A DNA stretch of 64,000 bases, taken from NCBI GenBank assembly GCA_964057225.1, contig OZ059899.1, forward strand, positions 9,982,001 to 10,046,000. Direction: 5' to 3'. This document shows, piece by piece, positions 39,967-53,389 of this stretch. The position numbers were made by a program, and so were the translations under genes. This DNA comes from Auanema rhodensis. Taxonomy: Eukaryota > Nematoda > Chromadorea > Rhabditida > Rhabditidae. Every line of letters starts with the position of its first letter. Position 1 is the first letter of the stretch. The notes below the pieces were generated by a model. That model saw only the letters and a list, made by a program, of their open reading frames with translations, made no database searches and had not been told where the DNA came from.

Positions 39967-42900
39967 GAGTTTTATGTAATCATAGAGCAATCAGGATCAG
40001 TCTGTTCTGTTGGAGAACTGTAAGACATAAAATTTCAAACTAATAGGCTCTTTATCGAAGTAAATGTATAAGTTTAAATTGGATATCTAACAATCTTTTT
40101 CATTTTATTTCTTATTGTTTGTTTTAAAGTAGGAAAAACTAGTTCTTTTCTTTCTAATTTCCATCCCAAATGCTTTCGAATTCCAGAAAAAAATATATAC
40201 TGCCTTGTTCAACTAAGATTTCAGAAACTCTTATGAAAAAAAACTAAGACTATTGTGATGAGAGAAATTAAGAGAAAAACTATGGAGCTGACATTACATT
40301 TTTCTACAATATCACTAGATTCGATATCATTGATATCCTGGAAACGTTATTCCTCTCCTTTTTGTATATCAAACGAGAGTTTTATGTAATCGTAGAAAAA
40401 TCAGGATCAGTCTGTTCTGTTGGAGAACTGTAAGACATAAAATTTCAAACTAATAGGCTCTTTATCGAAGTAAATGTATAAGTTTAAATTGGATATCTAA
40501 CAATCTTTTTCATTTTATTTCTTATTGTTTGTTTTAAAGTAGGAAAAACTAGTTCTTTTCTTTCTAATTTTCATCCCAAATGCTTTCGAATTCCAGAAAA
40601 AAATATATACTGCCTTGTTCAACTAAGATTTCAGAAACTCTTATGAAAAAAAACTAAGACTATTGTGATGAGAGAAATTAAGAGAAAAACTATGGAGCTG
40701 ACATTACATTTTTCTACAATATCACTAGATTCGATATCATTGATATCCTGGAAACGTTATTCCTCTCCTTTTTGTATATCAAACGAGAGTTTTATGTAAT
40801 CGTAGAAAAATCAGGATCAGTCTGTTCTGTTGGAGAACTGTAAGACATAAAATTTCAATCTAATAGGCTCTTCATCGAAGTAAATGTATAAGTTAAAATT
40901 GGATATCTAACAATCTTTTCATTTTGTTTATTATTGTTTGTTTTAAAATAGAAAAAACTAGTTCTTTTCGTTCTAATTTCCATCCAAAATGCTTTCGAAA
41001 TTTCTATCCAATATGCTTTTATATCAAACGAGAGTTTTATGTAATCATAGAGCAATCAGGATCAGTCTGTTCTGTTGGAGAACTGTAAGACATAAAATTT
41101 CAAACTAATAGGCTCTTTATCGAAGTAAATGTATAAGTTTAAATTGGATATCTAACAATCTTTTTCATTTTATTTCTTATTGTTTGTTTTAAAGTAGGAA
41201 AAACTAGTTCTTTTCTTTCTAATTTCCATCCCAAATGCTTTCGAATTCCAGAAAAAAATATATACTGCCTTGTTCAACTAAGATTTCAGAAACTCTTATG
41301 AAAAAAAACTAAGACTATTGTGATGAGAGAAATTAAGAGAAAAACTATGGAGCTGACATTACATTTTTCTACAATATCACTAGATTCGATATCATTGATA
41401 TCCTGGAAACGTTATTCCTCTCCTTTTTGTATATCAAACGAGAGTTTTATGTAATCGTAGAAAAATCAGGATCAGTCTGTTCTGTTGGAGAACTGTAAGA
41501 CATAAAATTTCAATCTAATAGGCTCTTCATCGAAGTAAATGTATAAGTTAAAATTGGATATCTAACAATCTTTTCATTTTGTTTATTATTGTTTGTTTTA
41601 AAATAGAAAAAACTAGTTCTTTTCGTTCTAATTTCCATCCAAAATGCTTTCGAAATTTCTATCCAATATGCTTTTATATCAAACGAGAGTTTTATGTAAT
41701 CATAGAGCAATCAGGATCAGTCTGTTCTGTTGGAGAACTGTAAGACATAAAATTTCAAACTAATAGGCTCTTTATCGAAGTAAATGTATAAGTTTAAATT
41801 GGATATCTAACAATCTTTTTCATTTTATTTCTTATTGTTTGTTTTAAAGTAGGAAAAACTAGTTCTTTTCTTTCTAATTTCCATCCCAAATGCTTTCGAA
41901 TTCCAGAAAAAAATATATACTGCCTTGTTCAACTAAGATTTCAGAAACTCTTATGAAAAAAAACTAAGACTATTGTGATGAGAGAAATTAAGAGAAAAAC
42001 TATGGAGCTGACATTACATTTTTCTACAATATCACTAGATTCGATATCATTGATATCCTGGAAACGTTATTCCTCTCCTTTTTGTATATCAAACGAGAGT
42101 TTTATGTAATCGTAGAAAAATCAGGATCAGTCTGTTCTGTTGGAGAACTGTAAGACATAAAATTTCAAACTAATAGGCTCTTTATCGAAGTAAATGTATA
42201 AGTTTAAATTGGATATCTAACAATCTTTTTCATTTTATTTCTTATTGTTTGTTTTAAAGTAGGAAAAACTAGTTCTTTTCTTTCTAATTTTCATCCCAAA
42301 TGCTTTCGAATTCCAGAAAAAAATATATACTGCCTTGTTCAACTAAGATTTCAGAAACTCTTATGAAAAAAAACTAAGACTATTGTGATGAGAGAAATTA
42401 AGAGAAAAACTATGGAGCTGACATTACATTTTTCTACAATATCACTAGATTCGATATCATTGATATCCTGGAAACGTTATTCCTCTCCTTTTTGTATATC
42501 AAACGAGAGTTTTATGTAATCGTAGAAAAATCAGGATCAGTCTGTTCTGTTGGAGAACTGTAAGACATAAAATTTCAATCTAATAGGCTCTTCATCGAAG
42601 TAAATGTATAAGTTAAAATTGGATATCTAACAATCTTTTCATTTTGTTTATTATTGTTTGTTTTAAAATAGAAAAAACTAGTTCTTTTCGTTCTAATTTC
42701 CATCCAAAATGCTTTCGAAATTTCTATCCAATATGCTTTTATATCAAACGAGAGTTTTATGTAATCATAGAGCAATCAGGATCAGTCTGTTCTGTTGGAG
42801 AACTGTAAGACATAAAATTTCAAACTAATAGGCTCTTTATCGAAGTAAATGTATAAGTTTAAATTGGATATCTAACAATCTTTTTCATTTTATTTCTTAT

Positions 42901-43816
42901 TGTTTGTTTTAAAGTAGGAAAAACTAGTTCTTTTCTTTCTAATTTCCATCCCAAATGCTTTCGAATTCCAGAAAAAAATATATACTGCCTTGTTCAACTA
43001 AGATTTCAGAAACTCTTATGAAAAAAAACTAAGACTATTGTGATGAGAGAAATTAAGAGAAAAACTATGGAGCTGACATTACATTTTTCTACAATATCAC
43101 TAGATTCGATATCATTGATATCCTGGAAACGTTATTCCTCTCCTTTTTGTATATCAAACGAGAGTTTTATGTAATCGTAGAAAAATCAGGATCAGTCTGT
43201 TCTGTTGGAGAACTGTAAGACATAAAATTTCAATCTAATAGGCTCTTCATCGAAGTAAATGTATAAGTTAAAATTGGATATCTAACAATCTTTTCATTTT
43301 GTTTATTATTGTTTGTTTTAAAATAGAAAAAACTAGTTCTTTTCGTTCTAATTTCCATCCAAAATGCTTTCGAAATTTCTATCCAATATGCTTTTATATC
43401 AAACGAGAGTTTTATGTAATCATAGAGCAATCAGGATCAGTCTGTTCTGTTGGAGAACTGTAAGACATAAAATTTCAAACTAATAGGCTCTTTATCGAAG
43501 TAAATGTATAAGTTTAAATTGGATATCTAACAATCTTTTTCATTTTATTTCTTATTGTTTGTTTTAAAGTAGGAAAAACTAGTTCTTTTCTTTCTAATTT
43601 CCATCCCAAATGCTTTCGAATTCCAGAAAAAAATATATACTGCCTTGTTCAACTAAGATTTCAGAAACTCTTATGAAAAAAAACTAAGACTATTGTGATG
43701 AGAGAAATTAAGAGAAAAACTATGGAGCTGACATTACATTTTTCTACAATATCACTAGATTCGATATCATTGATATCCTGGAAACGTTATTCCTCTCCTT
43801 TTTGTATATCAAACGA
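39967..43816 (+). repeat. 1720-bp five-monomer higher-order repeat (L-L-S-L-S)
   Basis: Unit starts: L39967, L40377, S40787, L41032, S41442; L41687, L42097, S42507, L42752, S43162; L43407. Period 410+410+245+410+245 = 1720, with starts 39967, 41687 and 43407. L units after S have GAGCAATC; the S units have AAATTTCAATC. I saw no difference between the two full copies, which makes this one of the youngest amplifications here. The third copy stops after one L, where an S' cassette begins. Confidence 0.9.
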
Positions 43817-46800
43817 GAGTTTTATGTAATCGTAGAAAAATCAGGATCAGTCTGTTCTGTTGGAGAACTGTAAGACATAAAAATTCAATCTAATAGGCTC
43901 TTCATCGAAGTAAATGTATAAGTTAAAATTGGATATCTAACAATCTTTTTCATTTTATTTCTTATTGTTTGTTTTAAAGTAGGAAAAACTAGTTCTTTTC
44001 TTTCAAATTTCCATCCAAAATGCTTTCGAAATTTCTATCCAATATGCTTTTATATCAAACGAGAGTTTTATGTAATCATAGAGAAATCAGGATCAGTCTG
44101 TTCTGTTGGAGAACTGTAAGACATAAAAATTCAATCTAATAGGCTCTTCATCGAAGTAAATGTATAAGTTTAAATTGGATATCTAACAATCTTTTTCATT
44201 TTATTTCTTATTGTTTGTTTTAAAGTAGGAAAAACTAGTTCTTTTCTTTCAAATTTCCATCCAAAATGCTTTCGAAATTTCTATCCAATATGCTTCTATA
44301 TCAAACGAGAGTTTTATGTAATCATAGAGCAATCAGGATCAGTCTGTTCTGTTGGAGAACTGTAAGACATAAAATTTCAAACTAATAGGCTCTTTATCGA
44401 AGTAAATGTATAAGTTTAAATTGGATATCTAACAATCTTTTCATTTTGTTTATTATTGTTTGTTTTAAAATAGAAAAACTAGTTCTTTTCGTTCTAATTT
44501 CCATCCAAAATGCTTTCGAAATTTCTATCCAATATGCTTTTATATCAAACGAGAGTTTTATGTAATCATAGAGCAATCAGGATCAGTCTGTTCTGTTGGA
44601 GAACTGTAAGACATAAAATTTCAAACTAATAGGCTCTTTATCGAAGTAAATGTATAAGTTTAAATTGGATATCTAACAATCTTTTCATTTTGTTTATTAT
44701 TGTTTGTTTTAAAATAGAAAAACTAGTTCTTTTCGTTCTAATTTCCATCCAAAATGCTTTCGAAATTTCTATCCAATATGCTTTTATATCAAACGAGAGT
44801 TTTATGTAATCATAGAGCAATCAGGATCAGTCTGTTCTGTTGGAGAACTGTAAGACATAAAATTTCAAACTAATAGGCTCTTTATCGAAGTAAATGTATA
44901 AGTTTAAATTGGATATCTAACAATCTTTTAATTTTGTTTATTATTGTTTGTTTTAAAATAGAAAAAACTAGTTCTTTTCGTTCTAATTTCCATCCAAAAT
45001 GCTTTCGAAATTTCTATCCAATATGCTTTTATATCAAACGAGAGTTTTATGTAATCATAGAGAAATCAGGATCAGTCTGTTCTGTTGGAGAACTGTAAGA
45101 CATAAAATTTCAAACTAATAGGCTCTTTATCGAAGTAAATGTATAAGTTTAAATTGGATATCTAACAATCTTTTTCATTTTATTTCTTATTGTTTGTTTT
45201 AAAGTAGGAAAAACTAGTTCTTTTCTTTCTAATTTTCATCCCAAATGCTTTCGAATTCCAGAAAAAAATATATACTGCCTTGTTCAACTAAGATTTCAGA
45301 AACTCTTATGAAAAAAAACTAAGACTATTGTGATGAGAGAAATTAAGAGAAAAACTATGGAGCTGACATTACATTTTTCTACAATATCACTAGATTCGAT
45401 ATCATTGATATCCTGGAAACGTTATTCCTCTCCTTTTTGTATATCAAACGAGAGTTTTATGTAATCGTAGAAAAATCAGGATCAGTCTGTTCTGTTGGAG
45501 AACTGTAAGACATAAAAATTCAATCTAATAGGCTCTTCATCGAAGTAAATGTATAAGTTAAAATTGGATATCTAACAATCTTTTCATTTTGTTTATTATT
45601 GTTTGTTTTAAAATAGAAAAAACTAGTTCTTTTCGTTCTAATTTCCATCCAAAATGCTTTCGAAATTTCTATCCAATATGCTTTTATATCAAACGAGAGT
45701 TTTATGTAATCATAGAGCAATCAGGATCAGTCTGTTCTGTTGGAGAACTGTAAGACATAAAATTTCAAACTAATAGGCTCTTTATCGAAGTAAATGTATA
45801 AGTTTAAATTGGATATCTAACAATCTTTTCATTTTGTTTATTATTGTTTGTTTTAAAATAGAAAAACTAGTTCTTTTCGTTCTAATTTCCATCCAAAATG
45901 CTTTCGAAATTTCTATCCAATATGCTTTTATATCAAACGAGAGTTTTATGTAATCGTAGAAAAATCAGGATCAGTCTGTTCTGTTGGAGAACTGTAAGAC
46001 ATAAAAATTCAATCTAATAGGCTCTTTATCGAAGTAAATGTATAAGTTTAAATTGGATATCTAACAATCTTTTCATTTTGTTTATTATTGTTTGTTTTAA
46101 AATAGAAAAAACTAGTTCTTTTCGTTCTAATTTCCATCCAAAATGCTTTCGAAATTTCTATCCAATATGCTTTTATATCAAACGAGAGTTTTATGTAATC
46201 ATAGAGAAATCAGGATCAGTCTGTTCTGTTGGAGAACTGTAAGACATAAAAAATCAATCTAATAGGCTCTTCATCGAAGTAAATGTATAAGTTTAAATTG
46301 GATATCTAACAATCTTTTTCATTTTATTTCTTATTGTTTGTTTTAAAGTAGGAAAAACTAGTTCTTTTCTTTCTAATTTTCATCCCAAATGCTTTCGAAT
46401 TCCAGAAAAAAATATATACTGCCTTGTTCAACTAAGATTTCAGAAACTCTTATGAAAAAAAACTAAGACTATTGTGATGAGAGAAATTAAGAGAAAAACT
46501 ATGGAGCTGACAATACATTTTTCTACAATATCACTAGATTCGATATCATTGATATCCTGGAAACGTTATTCCTCTCCTTTCTGTATATCAAACGAGAGTT
46601 TTATGTAATCGTAGAAAAATCAGGATCAGTCTGTTCTGTTGGAGAACTGTAAGACATAAAAATTCAATCTAATAGGCTCTTCATCGAAGTAAATGTATAA
46701 GTTAAAATTGGATATCTAACAATCTTTTCATTTTGTTTATTATTGTTTGTTTTAAAATAGAAAAAACTAGTTCTTTTCGTTCTAATTTCCATCCAAAATG

Positions 46801-48475
46801 CTTTCGAAATTTCTATCCAATATGCTTTTATATCAAACGAGAGTTTTATGTAATCATAGAGAAATCAGGATCAGTCTGTTCTGTTGGAGAACTGTAACAC
46901 ATAAAATTTCAAACTAATAGGCTCTTTATCGAAGTAAATGTATAAGTTTAAATTGGATATCTAACAATCTTTTTCATTTTATTTCTTATTGTTTGTTTTA
47001 AAGTAGGAAAAACTAGTTCTTTTCTTTCTAATTTCCATCCCAAATGCTTTCGAATTCCAGAAAAAAATATATACTGCCTTGTTCAACTAAGATTTCAGAA
47101 ACTCTTATGAAAAAAAACTAAGACTATTGTGATGAGAGAAATTAAGAGAAAAACTATGGAGCTGACATTACATTTTTCTACAATATCACTAGATTCGATA
47201 TCATTGATATCCTGGAAACGTTATTCCTCTCCTTTTTGTATATCAAACGAGAGTTTTATGTAATCGTAGAAAAATCAGGATCAGTCTGTTCTGTTGGAGA
47301 ACTGTAAGACATAAAAATTCAATCTAATAGGCTCTTCATCGAAGTAAATGTATAAGTTAAAATTGGATATCTAACAATCTTTTTCATTTTATTTCTTATT
47401 GTTTGTTTTAAAGTAGGAAAAACTAGTTCTTTTCTTTCAAATTTCCATCCAAAATGCTTTCGAAATTTCTATCCAATATGCTTTTATATCAAACGAGAGT
47501 TTTATGTAATCATAGAGCAATCAGGATCAGTCTGTTCTGTTGGAGAACTGTAAGACATAAAAAATCAATCTAATAGGCTCTTCATCGAAGTAAATGTATA
47601 AGTTTAAATTGGATATCTAACAATCTTTTTCATTTTATTTCTTATTGTTTGTTTTAAAGTAGGAAAAACTAGTTCTTTTCTTTCAAATTTCCATCCAAAA
47701 TGCTTTCGAAATTTCTATCCAATATGCTTCTATATCAAACGAGAGTTTTATGTAATCATAGAGCAATCAGGATCAGTCTGTTCTGTTGGAGAACTGTAAG
47801 ACATAAAATTTCAAACTAATAGGCTCTTTATCGAAGTAATTGTATAAGTTTAAATTGGATATCTAACAATCTTTTCATTTTGTTTATTATTGTTTGTTTT
47901 AAAATAGAAAAACTAGTTCTTTTCGTTCTAATTTCCATCCAAAATGCTTTCGAAATTTCTATCCAATATGCTTTTATATCAAACGAGAGTTTTATGTAAT
48001 CATAGAGCAATCAGGATCAGTCTGTTCTGTTGGAGAACTGTAAGACATAAAATTTCAAACTAATAGGCTCTTTATCGAAGTAAATGTATAAGTTTAAATT
48101 GGATATCTAACAATCTTTTCATTTTGTTTATTATTGTTTGTTTTAAAATAGAAAAACTAGTTCTTTTCGTTCTAATTTCCATCCAAAATGCTTTCGAAAT
48201 TTCTATCCAATATGCTTTTATATCAAACGAGAGTTTTATGTAATCATAGAGCAATCAGGATCAGTCTGTTCTGTTGGAGAACTGTAAGACATAAAATTTC
48301 AAACTAATAGGCTCTTTATCGAAGTAAATGTATAAGTTTAAATTGGATATCTAACAATCTTTTCATTTTGTTTATTATTGTTTGTTTTAAAATAGAAAAA
48401 ACTAGTTCTTTTCGTTCTAATTTCCATCCAAAATGCTTTCGAAATTTCTATCCAATATGCTTTTATATCAAACGA
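43817..48475 (+). repeat. Super-repeat copy 2, part a
   Basis: Unit starts: S'43817, S'44063, S''44309, S''44553, S''44797 (CTTTTAATTTTG), L45042, S45452, S''45697, S''45941, L46186, S46596, L46841 (GTAACACAT), S'47251, S'47497, S''47743 (GTAATTGTAT), S''47987, S''48231. From 44309 it matches 22201-26367 at offset 22108. Units 45941 and 46186 have different heads from their partners (GTAG and AAAAAATCAATC), a local conversion patch. AAAAAATCAATC recurs at 47497 and 49132. Confidence 0.88.
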
Positions 48476-49866
48476 GAGTTTTATGTAATCATAGAGAAAT
48501 CAGGATCAGTCTGTTCTGTTGGAGAACTGTAAAACATAAAATTTCAAACTAATAGGCTCTTTATCGAAGTAAATGTATAAGTTTAAATTGGATATCTAAC
48601 AATCTTTTTCATTTTATTTCTTATTGTTTGTTTTAAAGTAGGAAAAACTAGTTCTTTTCTTTCTAATTTCCATCCCAAATGCTTTCGAATTCCAGAAAAA
48701 AATATATACTGCCTTGTTCAACTAAGATTTCAGAAACTCTTATGAAAAAAAACTAAGACTATTGTGATGAGAGAAATTAAGAGAAAAACTATGGAGCTGA
48801 CATTACATTTTTCTACAATATCACTAGATTCGATATCATTGATATCCTGGAAACGTTATTCCTCTCCTTTTTGTATATCAAACGAGAGTTTTATGTAATC
48901 GTAGAAAAATCAGGATCAGTCTGTTCTGTTGGAGAACTGTAAGACATAAAAATTCAATCTAATAGGCTCTTCATCGAAGTAAATGTATAAGTTAAAATTG
49001 GATATCTAACAATCTTTTTCATTTTATTTCTTATTGTTTGTTTTAAAGTAGGAAAAACTAGTTCTTTTCTTTCAAATTTCCATCCAAAATGCTTTCGAAA
49101 TTTCTATCCAATATGCTTTTATATCAAACGAGAGTTTTATGTAATCATAGAGCAATCAGGATCAGTCTGTTCTGTTGGAGAACTGTAAGACATAAAAAAT
49201 CAATCTAATAGGCTCTTCATCGAAGTAAATGTATAAGTTTAAATTGGATATCTAACAATCTTTTTCATTTTATTTCTTATTGTTTGTTTTAAAGTAGGAA
49301 AAACTAGTTCTTTTCTTTCAAATTTCCATCCAAAATGCTTTCGAAATTTCTATCCAATATGCTTCTATATCAAACGAGAGTTTTATGTAATCATAGAGCA
49401 ATCAGGATCAGTCTGTTCTGTTGGAGAACTGTAAGACATAAAATTTCAAACTAATAGGCTCTTTATCGAAGTAAATGTATAAGTTTAAATTGGATATCTA
49501 ACAATCTTTTCATTTTGTTTATTATTGTTTGTTTTAAAATAGAAAAACTAGTTCTTTTCGTTCTAATTTCCATCCAAAATGCTTTCGAAATTTCTATCCA
49601 ATATGCTTTTATATCAAACGAGAGTTTTATGTAATCATAGAGCAATCAGGATCAGTCTGTTCTGTTGGAGAACTGTAAGACATAAAATTTCAAACTAATA
49701 GGCTCTTTATCGAAGTAAATGTATAAGTTTAAATTGGATATCTAACAATCTTTTCATTTTGTTTATTATTGTTTGTTTTAAAATAGAAAAAACTAGTTCT
49801 TTTCGTTCTAATTTCCATCCAAAATGCTTTCGAAATTTCTATCCAATATGCTTTTATATCAAACGA
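48476..49866 (+). repeat. 1391-bp duplication inside super-repeat copy 2
   Basis: Unit starts: L48476 (GTAAAACAT), S'48886, S'49132 (AAAAAATCAATC), S''49378, S''49622. It repeats 46841-48475 at offset 1635 but with one S'' fewer (1635-244 = 1391), and the retained S'' lacks the ATTGTAT marker. The first super-repeat has no such second copy at the matching place. Confidence 0.86.
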
Positions 49867-52800
49867 GAGTTTTATGTAATCGTAGAAAAATCAGGATCAG
49901 TCTGTTCTGTTGGAGAACTGTAAGACATAAAATTTCAAACTAATAGGCTCTTTATCGAAATAAATGTATAAGTTTAAATTGGATATCTAACAATCTTTTT
50001 CATTTTATTTCTTATTGTTTGTTTTAAAGTAGGAAAAACTAGTTCTTTTCTTTCTAATTTCCATCCCAAATGCTTTCGAATTCCAGAAAAAAATATATAC
50101 TGCCTTGTTCAACTAAGATTTCAGAAACTCTTATGAAAAAAAACTAAGACTATTGTGATGAGAGAAATTAAGAGAAAAACTATGGAGCTGACATTACATT
50201 TTTCTACAATATCACTAGATTCGATATCATTGATGTCCTGGAAACGTTATTCCTCTCCTTTTTGTATATCAAACGAAAGTTTTATGTAATCGTAGAAAAA
50301 TCAGGATAAGTCTGTTCTGTTGGAGAACTGTAAGACATAAAAATTCAATCTAATAGGCTCTTCATCGAAGTAAATGTATAAGTTAAAATTGGATATCTAA
50401 CAATCTTTTCATTTTGTTTATTATTGTTTGTTTTAAAATAGAAAAAACTAGTTCTTTTCGTTCTAATTTCCATCCAAAATGCTTTCGAAATTTCTATCCA
50501 ATATGCTTTTATATCAAACGAGAGTTTTATGTAATCATAGAGCAATCAGGATCAGTCTGTTCTGTTGGAGAACTGTAAGACATAAAATTTCAAACTAATA
50601 GGCTCTTTATCGAAGTAAATGTATAAGTTTAAATTGGATATCTAACAATCTTTTTCATTTTATTTCTTATTGTTTGTTTTAAAGTAGAAAAAACTAGTTC
50701 TTTTCTTTCTAATTTCCATCCCAAATGCTTTCGAATTCCAGAAAAAAATATATACTGCCTTGTTCAACTAAGATTTCAGAAACTCTTATGAAAAAAAACT
50801 AAGACTATTGTGATGAGAGAAATTAAGAGAAAAACTATGGAGCTGACATTACATTTTTCTACAATATCACTAGATTCGATATCATTGATATCCTGGAAAC
50901 GTTATTCCTCTCCTTTTTGTATATCAAACGAGAGTTTTATGTAATCGTAGAAAAATCAGGATCAGTCTGTTCTGTTGGAGAACTGTAAGACATAAAATTT
51001 CAAACTAATAGGCTCTTTATCGAAGTAAATGTATAAGTTTAAATTGGATATCTAACAATCTTTTTCATTTTATTTCTTATTGTTTGTTTTAAAGTAGGAA
51101 AAACTAGTTCTTTTCTTTCTAATTTCCATCCCAAATGCTTTCGAATTCCAGAAAAAAATATATACTGCCTTGTTCAACTAAGATTTCAGAAACTCTTATG
51201 AAAAAAAACTAAGACTATTGTGATGAGAGAAATTAAGAGAAAAACTATGGAGCTGACATTACATTTTTCTACAATATCACTAGATTCGATATCATTGATT
51301 TCCTGGAAACGTTATTCCTCTCCTTTTTGTATATCAAACGAGAGTTTTATGTAATCGTAGAAAAATCAGGATCAGTCTGTTCTGTTGGAGAACTGTAAGA
51401 CATAAAAATTCAATCTAATAGGCTCTTCATCGAAGTAAATGTATAAGTTAAAATTGGATATCTAACAATCTTTTCATTTTGTTTATTATTGTTTGTTTTA
51501 AAATAGAAAAAACTAGTTCTTTTCGTTCTAATTTCCATCCAAAATGCTTTCGAAATTTCTATCCAATATGCTTTTATATCAAACGAGAGTTTTATGTAAT
51601 CATAGAGAAATCAGGATCAGTCTGTTCTGTTGGAGAACTGTAAGACATAAAATTTCAAAGTAATAGGCTCTTTATCGAAGTAAATGTATAAGTTTAAATT
51701 GGATATCTAACAATCTTTTTCATTTTATTTCTTATTGTTTGTTTTAAAGTAGGAAAAACTAGTTCTTTTCTTTCTAATTTCCATCCAAAATGCTTTCGAA
51801 ATTTCTATCCAATATGCTTTTATATCAAACGAGAGTTTTATGTAATCATAGAGAAATCAGGATCAGTCTGTTCTGTTGGAGAACTGTAAGACATAAAATT
51901 TCAAACTAATAGGCTCTTTATCGAAGTAAATGTATAAGTTTAAATTGGATATCTAACAATCTTTTTCATTTTATTTCTTATTGTTTGTTTTAAAGTAGGA
52001 AAAACTAGTTCTTTTCTTTCTAATTTCCATCCAAAATGCTTTCGAAATTTCTATCCAATATGCTTTTATATCAAACGAGAGTTTTATGTAATCATAGAGA
52101 AATCAGGATCAGTCTGTTCTGTTGGAGAACTGTAAGACATAAAATTTCAAAGTAATAGGCTCTTTATCGAAGTAAATGTATAAGTTTAAATTGGATATCT
52201 AACAATCTTTTTCATTTTATTTCTTATTGTTTGTTTTAAAGTAGGAAAAACTAGTTCTTTTCTTTCTAATTTCCATCCAAAATGCTTTCGAAATTTCTAT
52301 CCAATATGCTTTTATATCAAACGAGAGTTTTATGTAATCATAGAGAAATCAGGATCAGTCTGTTCTGTTGGAGAACTGTAAGACATAAAATTTCAAACTA
52401 ATAGGCTCTTTATCGAAGTAAATGTATAAGTTTAAATTGGATATCTAACAATCTTTTTCATTTTATTTCTTATTGTTTGTTTTAAAGTAGGAAAAACTAG
52501 TTCTTTTCTTTCTAATTTTCATCCCAAATGCTTTCGAATTCCAGAAAAAAATATATACTGCCTTGTTCAACTAAGATTTCAGAAACTCTTATGAAAAAAA
52601 ACTAAGACTATTGTGATGAGAGAAATTAAGAGAAAAACTATGGAGCTGACATTACATTTTTCTACAATATCACTAGATTCGATATCATTGATATCCTGGA
52701 AACGTTATTCCTCTCCTTTTTGTATATCAAACGAGAGTTTTATGTAATCGTAGAAAAATCAGGATCAGTCTGTTCTGTTGGAGAACTGTAAGACATAAAA

Positions 52801-53389
52801 TTTCAAACTAATAGGCTCTTTATCGAAGTAAATGTATAAGTTTAAATTGGATATCTAACAATCTTTTTCATTTTATTTCTTATTGTTTGTTTTAAAGTAG
52901 GAAAAACTAGTTCTTTTTTTTCTAATTTCCATCCCAAATGCTTTCGAATTCCAGAAAAAAATATATACTGCCTTGTTCAACTAAGATTTCAGAAACTCTT
53001 ATGAAAAAAAACTAAGACTATTGTGATGAGAGAAATTAAGAGAAAAACTATGGAGCTGACATTACATTTTTCTACAATATCACTAGATTCGATATCATTG
53101 ATTTCCTGGAAACGTTATTCCTCTCCTTTTTGTATATCAAACGAGAGTTTTATGTAATCGTAGAAAAATCAGGATCAGTCTGTTCTGTTGGAGAACTGTA
53201 AGACATAAAAATTCAATCTAATAGGCTCTTCATCGAAGTAAATGTATAAGTTAAAATTGGATATCTAACAATCTTTTCATTTTGTTTATTATTGTTTGTT
53301 TTAAAATAGAAAAAACTAGTTCTTTTCGTTCTAATTTCCATCCAAAATGCTTTCGAAATTTCTATCCAATATGCTTTTATATCAAACGA
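49867..53389 (+). repeat. Super-repeat copy 2, part b
   Basis: Unit starts: L49867 (CGAAATAAATG, TTGATGTCC), S50277, L50522, L50932, S51342, S'51587, S'51833, S'52079, L52325, L52735 (TTCTTTTTTTTCT), S53145. It matches 26368-29398. S'51587 and S'52079 share CAAAGTAATAGG and S'51833 lacks it, so a two-unit (492-bp) duplication inserted here. Confidence 0.87.
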
